Positions 44,901 through 53,496 of a stretch of DNA of 64,000 nucleotides are shown in pieces (position 1 is the first letter of the stretch; each line of letters opens with the position of its first letter). A program made the translations under genes and the position numbers. Origin of the DNA: Galeopsis tetrahit (taxonomy: Eukaryota > Streptophyta > Magnoliopsida > Lamiales > Lamiaceae); assembly GCA_963675135.1 (NCBI GenBank), contig OY776121.1, positions 76,096,875-76,160,874 of the forward strand. The letters run 5' to 3'. The notes below the pieces were generated by a model. That model did not search any database. It was not told the origin of the DNA and saw nothing but the letters and a program-made list of their open reading frames with translations.

Positions 44901-46711
44901 CCTTGGCTCATCAAGTCCAATCTGCTCATGCTGAAACTTCAGGAACTTTGAATGAGCAAGGAAGGACTCTAGCATCTGTAGAAATGAGGCTCACTGGCTC
45001 TGAAGATGTTGTGCTACCAACCCTTGAGGCAAGGATCAGTGGTGTGGAATCTGGTCTCCAAACCATCTCCACTGAAGTTCAAAATGCCAAATCAACCATG
45101 GAAGCCATCTCAGAGGAGGTCAAGAAAGAGCAAAAGCTGCTGAGAGACAATCACAATGCCAATGTCAAAGCTCTCAGGCTAACTGTCAAACAAGCTATTG
45201 GAAAGAAGACTGCACTGCAAAAGAGAAGAGCTGAAGAGCAAAGGCTAGCTATGGTCAAAGCTGCCTCAGAAAAGTTTTCCCAAGAAGTGTTGGCCAACAT
45301 TGCTGAAGGTGCAGTGGCCAACCTCACTGAGCTTCTAAAGACCCAATTGGATGCATCTCTTAAGACAACCATGGAAGAGGTTGTTCAACAGAAAATGAAA
45401 CCTGTTCTTGCTTTTCTTAGCTTGAGCAGTGACAAGATGCAAAATATACATGATGAGAATGTATATTTGTTGGAAGAAATGAAATCTCTAAACCAGGCCC
45501 AATCCCTGATGGCCTCAACAATGAGTGACCTCAAGCCCCAATGTTTTGATGCTGCCAAAAAGGGGGAAAGGGAAAGAGCTAGAGCAAAAGGTGCCTTGGT
45601 GATTGGGAGCCCAGTCAAAGGGAAAGACAACATTGCTGAAGGAAAAGGCAAAGAGCCTGAAGTACTGAATTTGGAAGAATTGAATGAAGAAGAGCAATTA
45701 GCACTTGCTTTGAAGAATTCTATGGCCTCAGCTCAAGAAGAAAGGATGAGGTTACAACAAAGACCAGGTGGTGAAGTATCAGGTTTGGACAAGAGTGCTG
45801 AAGGTGTCCAAACTAGAGGAAAGATCAAGAAGGCCCAAGGAAAGAAGAGACAAGTTGAGAAATTCACTGACTTTCCTAGCAGCCTTGATCTTCCACCTGA
45901 ATTCAGAATTGATGAAGATGAGCCTACATCAAAGAAAGCTAAAACTGCTGAAGAGCCCAAATCTACTGAAAAGGACAAATCTTCTGAATCTGGCAAAACT
46001 GCTGAAGGTACCAAGTCCTCTGAAGACATTGAAGAGTTATTTGCTGAAGGATTTGGACCTGAACCTAAGAAGAAGACAACTGTCCTAGCCCATGATCCAT
46101 CAAAACTGTTTCATGAAGGGTATGGCAAAGACCCTGAAACACAACAGAAACTGGCCATGATGAGGGCCCAAGAGAAAATGGATCTGATGGAAGAAGCCAA
46201 CAGAGCAAGAGATGAGAGAAGAGCAAACTTTCAGAAACCAAGAAGGAGGAGAGCAACTTATAGCAAGATGAAGCCTCAGCTTCTAATCCCAATGGACACC
46301 AAATATCCACACTTGGATAAATGGGTGCCAATTCAGCTGAATGATACATGGGAAGAGGCCAAAAGGGAGTTTGTCTATGACTATTATGTCATTGACAGAT
46401 GGAATGGAGGAGATGCAAACTCTGCCTTCACTGAGTTCATGCTAGAATACTACAGAGAGCTGTATCAACAACTACTTGCAGCTGCTGACATTGCAAGAAT
46501 TGAACTCACAGCTCCCAAGCCAATCATATACATGCCTCCAAAGCTTGAAGGATGGATTGACCAAGCAAGAATTCTGAGAGAATTCACTGAGATCCTTAAG
46601 CTAAACAAGATGGTTCTTGGACCTAAGGGAACCAACCAAGAAGCCATGGCATTGAAAAGAAGAGTGTGGGCACAGTATGGAATGCTGCCACCCCCTGAGG
46701 ATGATCTTTGA
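41966..46711 (+). CDS. third ORF of element D, envelope position, 1581 aa
   Basis: Start ATG 41966 (MAPKVRLEMLVDF); the open frame extends 76 codons further upstream but that part looks non-coding. N-terminal domain with RAGLQKF (55-61), EFF (76-78) and IRIMAAIID (192-200), matching the C-element protein. Then lysine-rich segments, proline-rich SPET/PPET and LPE phrases (about 415-700), a long acidic region, extended coiled coil (about 970-1250), another basic stretch, and an aromatic C-terminal domain ending PPPEDDL. No signal peptide or transmembrane segment seen. Fully open despite the damage to pol. Function unknown; possibilities are particle tethering, nuclear entry or chromatin targeting, all speculative. 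Confidence 0.72.
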   Translation: MAPKVRLEMLVDFSNKDLDLDFGYLSNKHNLHFEPIVSFENKDPEITPTLRWLRRAGLQKFMEERPSSCLESYMAEFFAFLKWRGKPEDGEVSTRLSYTAEGEEEERFHRVKFSSEDLEGAFGLPYEGRNPESYGTGHEDEIAQEWLLVPGPLSSTQNKKTLKPEFLNLFEVVAKSLLSNTGSLEQVSHPRIRIMAAIIDASDKGIKFDWRTFIMSEMMKEKAKFKVKTHNKVVLEGKIKYCTRASLLIERFSHYSQMQTFAKPLPAQKILFRKLSKKTEQRRMLMVKPAEEQEEEKPKMKKRTKARAVKTRKMSQLSSREASGASAEVDAVAEEGVSVPSDHSEELRRKYNETRQKKKGDKRIREVVPEKEGSGSSRASKRRAKPTEKVLELQEERSLQLALRESRAESRTKSMSRTNSSGSGTPESKVPEGQPIEANPPETQYLEPNSPETHVTPSNQPITPVNLTKRYSPEGNVQRSGIDVLADLAVDETRLLSPLDSSMLNYSKLLEHALNEPTPLSKAPSDPLLSKATEDPSTAPNPSEASIPELNLPEALLGEPRANSPITQSPHSSGDEEEYTYESMLRGGAKATVDSLYPQLAEFPRIQKAFQDLRMLVDVKDKSLMEISQVIQDKGANWWQIEENRLLHFAGVSKTRFLIDEEIFAKLVADKIEEEIERKAKGIKHPDSNSNDDDSPDDPSNPSNPNPPETPQANLPELFQPKSSIADRLSNPPKTYHRKGSVSSEVLTKGGNTTKDTSANEGSSEPKAQPKDVEVPVLEASLIKAYSVSEELDTDQPLIIQDDSVAAEISTVISSQLPSLNPVEGEDAAGLGEGVEKERIVKKSEGVEDEREVVITKIVSVPPYEGGISEEGQVILEVKSELQESLDERRPDSLSENIIKEGRKEQVENEKKTADVSESYTKEIEGDECLFPNLFDLSDVAGISLDQIFADEFLTDAPIQVDSGSAQALLGMQSEKLDSLAHQVQSAHAETSGTLNEQGRTLASVEMRLTGSEDVVLPTLEARISGVESGLQTISTEVQNAKSTMEAISEEVKKEQKLLRDNHNANVKALRLTVKQAIGKKTALQKRRAEEQRLAMVKAASEKFSQEVLANIAEGAVANLTELLKTQLDASLKTTMEEVVQQKMKPVLAFLSLSSDKMQNIHDENVYLLEEMKSLNQAQSLMASTMSDLKPQCFDAAKKGERERARAKGALVIGSPVKGKDNIAEGKGKEPEVLNLEELNEEEQLALALKNSMASAQEERMRLQQRPGGEVSGLDKSAEGVQTRGKIKKAQGKKRQVEKFTDFPSSLDLPPEFRIDEDEPTSKKAKTAEEPKSTEKDKSSESGKTAEGTKSSEDIEELFAEGFGPEPKKKTTVLAHDPSKLFHEGYGKDPETQQKLAMMRAQEKMDLMEEANRARDERRANFQKPRRRRATYSKMKPQLLIPMDTKYPHLDKWVPIQLNDTWEEAKREFVYDYYVIDRWNGGDANSAFTEFMLEYYRELYQQLLAAADIARIELTAPKPIIYMPPKLEGWIDQARILREFTEILKLNKMVLGPKGTNQEAMALKRRVWAQYGMLPPPEDDL

Positions 46712-47162
46712 AATGGCTAAGTCTTCTGACCTTTCTTGATTAATCAACTATGCTGAAATATGGTCAAGATTGCTGATGTGGTGTGCTAATCTGTCTGCTC
46801 TGATTTGTTATGGATTGCTCTGATACAAGCTCTGTGCTCTGATGCTGAAAATCTTATCTATGTCTTGAATTGTTAGAATGAAATGCTCTGATGTATTTAA
46901 GTGTTATTGATTCATGCTCTGATATGTTAATTTCAACTATCAACATGCTTGTAATGATCTTTGAATGAATGATAGTTGAACTTATTTTGAATCAAGAACC
47001 ACTAATCTCTCTATGCCTATCTTGAAACCTACTTGCAACAAAAACAGTGAAAACACTAACACATTATCTTTTCAGGAATATTGACCTTAGTCATGTCTTC
47101 TGAAGATACATGTAATAGGTGTAGACAAGTCACTTTTGCTTAGATAATGTAGGTTTTGGCAT
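46712..47162 (+). other. element D 3' untranslated region with GCTCTGAT repeats
   Basis: The phrase GCTCTGAT occurs at least five times between about 46797 and 46923. No coding. Leads into the PPT. Confidence 0.65.
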
Positions 47163-47180
47163 CATCAAAAAGGGGGAAAT
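47163..47180 (+). promoter_or_regulatory. polypurine tract of element D
   Basis: ATCAAAAAGGGGGAAAT directly before the 3' LTR TGTTGGGAAT; nearly identical to the tract of element C. Confidence 0.88.
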
Positions 47181-48986
47181 TGTTGGGAATAAAATGAGAT
47201 ATGTTTTGATCTAATACCAAAACCCCCCTGAGACATGCCTAAGTCAAGATAAACATGTTCTAGAAATGTTAGAACATTTAGAATAAAGGCTAGATGAGAA
47301 GCTGAAGTGTTAGGCAGCTCTTAGACAATTAGATGCACAATTTGAGGGGGAACCTACTTTTAAGATGATCAAGATCAAGTCCCCTCAAGGCTCAAAATTC
47401 TGGAACAATCACTTAAGAACAAGGACACTCTATGGAAAACCAAAAGCTCTGATCAGGAGAGTTGTCCAAAGAAGCTGTCCATATGCAAGAACAAGCTTAC
47501 CTAGCTCAAAAGTACAAGGCTACTCAAAGGCTTTGGATCAGGAGAGTTGTCCATAGAAGCCAACTCTATGAGTAAAATGATTTGATGATAAAAGACCAAA
47601 TATGCTGATCAGAAGAGTTGTCCAGAAGAGTTGTCTCAGCAAGATTGAATCAGAACAGAAACTCTAAAGATTGAAGGTCAACTATGCTGAAAAATTAAGG
47701 ACAACCATACCCTAAAGAAATGCAATATGCCAAGATCATCCTAGAGTAAAATAAAGGGAAAGAGCCAAGTCATCTGAAGAAGAGCAAGCCAACCTTGCTG
47801 AAAGGCAAAACTGCTGATAGTGATAAGGAGAGTTGTCCAGATGATAAGGAATGTTGTCCTATCATTGGATCAACCTTCAGAAGCCATGTCCAAGTCCTAA
47901 CAAGAAGTCAAACATTGGGAAAAGTGCTGCAGAATGAAGACAAAGTCTTACAAGCCGTTTATTACCCAAATGAGGACATGTCACTATCAAGAATCTGTCT
48001 TCCAGTTTGAAGAACTCAAGGAAGACATTTATAGCAACTTGGGAGCTGCCTCTCCAACGGGCAAATCTTCCATTTTGTCTATAAATACAGAAGTGTGAAG
48101 ACCATTTGAAAGCACCTCAACCTTGACAAGAATATCCAACTATCCTACAAGTTGACAAGTGCTCTCAAGCTTTCAAAGAGACTATCTTAGTCTTTATACA
48201 CTTCTTCTAAGCTGAATCCAATTGTATATTCATACACAAGCTTAGAGAGATATCCTATCCTTATACCTTGATCTTCATTGTAAAGGATATCTCATTAGTT
48301 GGAACCTTACTTCAACCCTTAACCCTTTCAAGTGAGAAAGTGAGAAGGTTGTAGTAGTAGAAGTGGTAGGAGCTGACTGTTGAGAGAAGAACAGTTCAGT
48401 TCTGAGTTGAGAAGAGGGTACTAGGACTCTAGACATCCTAGGGATCAATTCACCAAGGAGTGGTGTTCTTGATCAAGTGCACCTTGGCACTATAAAACAA
48501 GTTAATTCCAAGAGTGAAGGAATTATCCTGTTAAATCAGGGAAAGTGGATGTAGGAGCTTGAGTCTCTGAACCACTATAAACTTTTGTGTTGATTTACTT
48601 TACAAGTACTTACATTCATTCAACACTGCACACAAAACTGATCTGTCAAGATACATATTCAAAGACTGTGCAAAACTGATTTGGACAACTTCCCTGAAGC
48701 TTAACTGGACTGTTTTGGATTGGGAAAGTGATTTCAGAAATTAAAGGAGTCTAAACTTAAAGGGCCAACCACTATTCCGCACATATAACTCCCCTAGATA
48801 GTTATTCAACTAAGTACTCAATAGTACTTAGTAGTCTGATTATCTTAGAAGAGTTAATCTTCTTCAGCAGAGTTGTCCAAGACAACCTTGCTGAACTCTG
48901 GTTTGATCAAATTAGCAAAAGAATTGCATACAAGTGTATTCCCCCCCCCCCCATACACTTGTTATATACTCCTTTCTGGACCAACA
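47181..48986 (+). repeat. element D 3' LTR, uninterrupted (1806 bp)
   Basis: The only D LTR without C; here AAGATCAAGTCCCCTCAAGG reads straight through the site where C lies in the other two copies, so it shows the empty site. TATA box at 48080-48087, twelve-base C-run near 48941, end GGACCAACA, then TSD GCCAC (48987-48991). Confidence 0.92.
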
Positions 48987-48991
48987 GCCAC

Positions 48992-49044
48992 AATCCTTCA
49001 ATGCCTTTCCGATGTGGGACATTTGTTTGACCTTTTACTCAACA
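48992..49044 (-). repeat. LTR E, part 2
   Basis: Continuation of 11296-11449 beyond D; plus-strand end ACTCAACA. On the minus strand it begins TGTTGAGTAAAAGG and contains TGTCCCACATCGG, a phrase typical of short plant copia LTRs. Confidence 0.78.
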
Positions 49045-49286
49045 ATCCTCCCCTTCAAACAATGGACCACGTGCCTCCCCTCAAACGACCCCACTCTAAC
49101 TAGATCACTTAGCTAGCTAGACTACTGCCGCAAAGAGACGGGTTTGCTCTGTCTTAGACCATATTGCCTATCTCATCGAGACTGTCGTTCCTCCAAGGGG
49201 TTCTGGTTCGTCCAACTATTTACTAACATCGGGCACACTCGTCCGGATATGGCCCTGGGTTCGTTTTTCCCACAAACGGCGCCAAT
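49045..49286 (-). other. element A leader with LTR E polypurine tract and A primer site
   Basis: On the minus strand: PBS ATTGGCGCCGTTTGTGGG next to the A 5' LTR (plus 49269-49286), about 225 bases of non-coding sequence, then TTTGAAGGGGAGGAT (plus 49045-49059), a good PPT, directly before LTR E. No coding domain. The stretch 49164-49178 recurs at an RT breakpoint (8557-8571). Confidence 0.72.
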
Positions 49287-49934
49287 TGGTACGGAATTGT
49301 ATCCACAAAGCAACTCCTTACAAATGATAAATCAAGACAACTAGAAACGCAATGAATTGAAACGAATAAAGAACTCAAAGAAAGAACACGGGATTTACGT
49401 GGTTCGATCAAATGATCTACGTCCACGGAGGATAGAAGACTCTCTTCACTAATCACAAATGAAAGTTACAGATTACAAGTGTACACAAAACTTGATCTCT
49501 CTCTTAAACTCTCTATGTGTGTAACCCACAATCTATGCACTAGATGGTGTATTTATAGATGTACAATGCAAGTTGTAACTGCCTCTACCAAACTAACTAA
49601 CTAACAGAAATCAACTAACTCTGAAACTGGAATATCAGCACAGAAGAACTCAGCGCAGTAAAACTCAGCACAGTTGTCTCAGCAGACTAAGAACACTATA
49701 TCAGCACAGTACTCTTTAGCAGACTAAGAGCAGTACTGTTCTGACCCGACCAGCAGAGTTGATACCTAAGATCACTAAACCTTATCAGCAGAGTACTTAT
49801 TACTCTACTTGTACTGGAATAACCAAATATCAGAACACTAGTTACTGTGCTTATACTAAGCACAGTTCTGAAAATCAGCACACTACCACTTCTGATAGTA
49901 AGAACAGTTCTCCAATATTGCATTAATCTCAACA
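49287..49934 (-). repeat. element A 5' LTR
   Basis: 648 bp, TGGTACGG...CTCAACA, minus-strand TATA at plus 49550-49557. Differences from the left copy include one base each near positions 3, 172 and in the CACAGTACTC and GAGTACTTATT phrases. Followed by TSD ATATA and the rest of the TA microsatellite. Confidence 0.92.
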
Positions 49935-50712
49935 ATATATATATATATATTTTAATAATGTATACCTTATTTAATGTGAAGAAGGCAGGCAGGCAGCATT
50001 ACAAGTTGCATCACTAGAAACTTGTACATAATTAATTGTTGGAATGTGACTCAAGAGAATTTGTGTCGTGGAGGTAGGCCTATTTCGCCATTCTTTGGAT
50101 CAATCGCATTGCTGCCCTCTACAACGACACACCAACACCTAATGCATATTCCACATTTTTACCATCCGAGTGTTCTATAATTCTATTACATAAAAATACA
50201 TCACTAGATATCAGTGTAGATCAAACCACTAAAATTAATAATGTACACTAATTCTAAGACTAAGATAATAAATTCACAATAATTTCTTTAAACTCAACAT
50301 ATCCTGATTTACTTTAAAATTCTTAAAAAGTACTCGAGTGGTGATTTTGATAAACAAACTAAAAGAGAATGATTGAATTATCTATAAAAATAATGACATT
50401 TTGTGTACATACGTGAATATTGTGAGAGTGAAATTTATAATTTTTTTAAAATTGTACAAACAATTGTGGACAAATGAATAAAAAAAGTGTGGAAACAATG
50501 TGGACAAATGAATAAAAAAAGTGTGTAAACAATTGTAAGACGTATAGAGCAGTCTTCAATGAATTGATGATTATATCAATATGTGAGTTGAAATTTGGGA
50601 TGGACTCTACACTTAAAAAAAAAAAAAGGAAAAATAAATTAAAGGGGGAATGAAACATAGACACTACTAAAACTAAGTTTATAATAAAGCAAATGTAACC
50701 AGGAAAAATAAA
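49935..50712. other. TA microsatellite remainder and intergenic
   Basis: (TA)n to about 49950, then AT-rich sequence with a duplicated phrase GTGGACAAATGAATAAAAAA (about 50467 and 50503). No gene seen. Confidence 0.6.
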
Positions 50713-51183
50713 GTGAAAATTAATGTGGATGCCGCTTTCCTATGGGAGTCTGCTCAAACTGGGATTGGGATGGTAGCAAGGGGAGCCAATGAGAAATTTG
50801 TGAAGGCCAAAACGTTACTATTTCTACGTCTTATGGAGGTAGATGAAGGGGAGGCAGTTGGTTTCTTGGAGGTTCTTTCCTAGGGAAAGGACCTCGATTG
50901 GGACGACGTGATCATAGAAGGGGATGCGAAAAGGGTGGTGGATACAATCAACTCGAATTCCATCAATAATTCAGTGTTGGGAGATTATGTTACAGCTTGC
51001 AAACACCTATTAAATTCTTTTAATAATTCTAATGTTTGTTTCATCAAAATGGGTGTCAATTCTATGACACACGAATTCGCTTGAACTTCCCGTTTCTATG
51101 GGAGCTCCCACAACTGGGATGACCCTCCAATCTTTATGGATGAACTTTCTGTAATAAACTACCATTGCAACAATTATACGTAA
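50713..51183 (+). pseudogene. RNase H-like (RVT_3 type) pseudogene fragment
   Basis: A frame of 156 codons with two internal stops (TAG 50881-50883 and TGA 51082-51084) reads VKINVDAAFLWESAQTGIG, MVARGANEKFV, then DDVIIEGDAKRVVDTIN and VCFIKMGVNSMTHEFA, ending DDPPIF. This is the plant RNase H-like domain pattern (NVDAAF start with the first Asp, EGDAK with a second Asp, 'N-x-M-x-HE-A' near the end) found in LINE-derived and domesticated plant proteins. The catalytic Glu region reads DEGEAVGFLE. It is the tail of a decayed LINE or retro-copy; no upstream RT nearby. Confidence 0.72.
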
Positions 51184-52044
51184 TCTGCTTTGGTGTCAGA
51201 AAAATAAATATACCTTAAAATTGGGTAAATTATTCAAAAATTGAAGAAATTGGTAGATGGGGAGGGCACCTCACATGAGAAGCCATGCATGTTGTAGTTC
51301 CTAAAAGCCACGCCAATTAGTCTTGGCAGTTTCTAACATTTTTTATACTTATTTGTCTCTCGATCTTCACAACTTATATATATGCATTGCTGGCCCCCCT
51401 TTATTTCTCCATATTATACTCCACTTACACTAATATTATACAAGTAGTATATCATTAAACTGTTATAATTTGAAGTTAATCAAGTTTAGCCTTGGTATTA
51501 TAATGAAAAGCTAAGGCTGTAATTTTCAATATGGACAATGTTGACCAAATATTTATTCCTCTCGTAGATTAGGTTAGCAATTAATCCAATCTAATCTCTG
51601 TTGAATACACATAATTAGGTAGGTAGATCCGTGTCTTGTTCTAATTCTCTCCACCAATTGATAAATTAATCCAAGTTATTAATACAAATATCAATCATTG
51701 CTTGCACATGTCTAACATATTCCTTTATCCTCCAATTATATGATCAAATTATCGAATCAAGTCGGTAGCCACTTGTGGATATATATATACATCTTCATTT
51801 TTAAATTCAACAAAAATACAATTAGTAGTCGAATATACTCTTTTACAATGCAATGTATTGGTGTATAGTATATGATGTTATTATCAGCCATGTGTTTGAA
51901 GGAATGAAAATCTGGCAATTTCACTATATATATATGTTTGAAATAACACTGCAAAAGTGATTCTCCATGTGCAAACTTATTCATACCCTTTACTATATAT
52001 ATATACATAAGCTAACTCTGTCTTTCAAACATAGAGTGAGCGAG
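51184..52044. other. intergenic, candidate promoter region
   Basis: AT-rich, no gene. A TATATATATA tract at about 51992-52001 lies some 45 bases before the ATG at 52045 and could be the TATA box of that gene. Confidence 0.5.
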
Positions 52045-52344
52045 ATGAAAACATATTTTCAAGGTGGATACACGAAGCTTTCTAGTTCTAGTGATGAAAA
52101 GGAAAAGGAAAAGGGATGTAGAAGGAGGAGGATGTGGTTGAAGAAGGTGAATGGAAGAGTTAAAGGGGTGAGGCTGGAATGCTCTAGAAGGAAGTTGAAG
52201 GCCTTTTCCCTCATGTACTTATTGTCAAGAAAGATTGGTCGGAAATACATGGAGTTTGTTGAAAGAATGAAGATGGATGAAGCTTGTCGTCGTCCCTCTA
52301 TAGTCTTCTCTTGTTACTGGGGCCTTCCCGTTCTCTCTCATTAA
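52045..52344 (+). CDS. small basic protein, uncharacterised (99 aa)
   Basis: ATG 52045 (MKTYFQGGYTKLSSSSDEKE) to TAA 52342, single exon. I prefer this start to the in-frame ATG at 51967, because the 26 residues in between are low-complexity and the TATA tract would fall inside them. Serine and acid/lysine cluster (10-25), arginine run (27-30), basic helical middle including RRKLKAFSLMYLLSRKIG (about 50-67), and a short tail ending CYWGLPVLSH. No signal peptide or catalytic motif. It resembles the 2330 ORF in size and charge but I see no real sequence match. Function unknown. Confidence 0.6.
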   Translation: MKTYFQGGYTKLSSSSDEKEKEKGCRRRRMWLKKVNGRVKGVRLECSRRKLKAFSLMYLLSRKIGRKYMEFVERMKMDEACRRPSIVFSCYWGLPVLSH

Positions 52345-52923
52345 TCGATCACTAGTATTTCATTTCTTTATAGTTGGGCTTATTCATTATCTATATAAGA
52401 TGATTAGTTTCATGTTAGATCCATCAATAGTCTTATAATGTTACTTGCTATGCTAATTTATTCATTTCTTTATTTATACTGTGTATATTGTTTGGGTGAA
52501 TCGAATAGTCTTATATTACTTGCTAATTTGCAAACAGTAGAACATGAAACATCATACTAGTATATATCATATGAACTAAACTAAAGTAAAGGAAATGCTG
52601 CTTATAAGTTTATAAATGCGCCACCACTTACTATCCATTACCCTTTTTCCTATATTACACAAGGATGTAATCAAACTCAACCATTAACAAACTATTTGAA
52701 ACTTAAAAAAAAATTCAATTCATAGGTTGTGAACAATTTCATTAGTAAGTTGATGATCTAGTTCGTGCAAATCACCATATATAATGGAGTGGAAGACTAG
52801 GATTGAATCATTTATATGTTCCAATTAATTTTAAATGTGGTGTGAAGTTGAATATTGGGTTTGGTTTTAGTTATTTAAATTATCAGCTCTGTTTAGTTAA
52901 GAAACAACCTGAGAATCCCATAT
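52345..52923. other. intergenic, no gene seen
   Basis: AT-rich 3' flank of the small ORF. Nothing recognisable. Confidence 0.55.
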
Positions 52924-53103
52924 ATGGCCCTCAAACTCCAAAATTCTGCCTCTCCTCTCCCATGTCCACTGCCGGATACATGCAATAGGCACCTAGTAAA
53001 GAAAGAGAAAAGGTACCTCAATGATGATGAAAACGAATGTCTGACTCGGCAACGACTCACCAGCACTCGGCGTGAGGTGTTGAGTCCGTACTCAGACATA
53101 TAA
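52924..53103 (+). CDS. possible gene fragment, 59 aa, transit-peptide-like
   Basis: A higher-GC island holds a frame from ATG 52924 (MALKLQNSASPLPCPLPD) through RYLNDDENECLTRQRLTSTR to TAA 53101. The N-terminus is rich in Ser, Pro and Leu, and the later RREVL recalls chloroplast precursor proteins, but the frame stops before any mature domain. It may be a first exon left behind by gene decay, or chance. A competing 92-aa minus frame (52893-53171) looks less protein-like. Confidence 0.25.
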   Translation: MALKLQNSASPLPCPLPDTCNRHLVKKEKRYLNDDENECLTRQRLTSTRREVLSPYSDI

Positions 53104-53491
53104 CCCGGCGTAGGAGGCAGTGCTTGTGGAGATGCAGAAGCAGCAACTTGACAAGGAAATAAACGAATCACGTGGGGGGAGATGAAGCAATTTAATTAGT
53201 GGTAATTGTTCAAATTCGATTCTCTATTTTCTTGAATTTTTAATCAGCAATTTAAGAGACATTTCTACATGTAATTTGTTTCCTTTTTCTGATAATTGTA
53301 ATGCATTGGTTGTGTTAGTCTATATGTGTACTCCAATACTCTTATCAACGGTAAATGTAAAACATGCATTTATTCCTTTTGGAACAAAGAATTAAATATC
53401 AATTCAATTCATATCTATTCTACAGAACTCAGTTCAAAATTTCAAAAGGTTCATAGGACTCAAAATAAAAATTAAAAAAAACTCAAAATGA
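53104..53491. other. intergenic, no gene seen
   Basis: AT-rich, no feature identified. Confidence 0.5.
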
Positions 53492-53496
53492 GTTAA

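Larger units (their letters stand above)
11450..48986 (+). mobile_element. SIRE-like copia element D, tandemly duplicated at its 5' side
   Basis: TSD GCCAC is at 11445-11449 and 48987-48991. There are three LTR copies (11450-14899 and 19529-35274, both interrupted by C sequence; 47181-48986 uninterrupted, 1806 bp), tRNA-Met-type PBSs, gag, pol, a long third ORF and a G-rich PPT. The first LTR-gag-integrase block is a truncated duplicate produced together with flanking A/E sequence. The right copy is the complete one. Large gag, zinc knuckle, PBS type and a third ORF after pol fit the SIRE/Maximus clade (inference). Confidence 0.88.
6713..49934 (-). mobile_element. outer Ty1/copia element A (host of the nest)
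   Basis: Identical-sized 648-bp LTRs at 6713-7360 and 49287-49934 bound the nest, with a 5-bp duplication ATATA (6708-6712 and 49935-49939). Coding runs on the minus strand (gag to RNase H, 11249 down to 7428). A polypurine tract adjoins the left LTR and a primer site adjoins the right LTR, so the left copy is the 3' LTR. I count about four differences between the LTRs, implying a recent insertion. The interior holds a second LTR type (E) plus elements D and C. Copia membership rests on domain order protease, integrase, RT, RNase H; the gag and integrase style resembles Tnt1-94/Tork-type elements. Confidence 0.9.

Noticed and set aside
11296..49044. LTR E as a simple solo LTR inserted in element A
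   Set aside because: No 5-bp duplication (CCAAT against ATCCT) and both a PPT and a PBS are attached, so a recombination or template-switch origin fits better.
52893..53171. 92-aa minus frame
   Set aside because: Overlaps a more protein-like plus frame; no recognisable motif.
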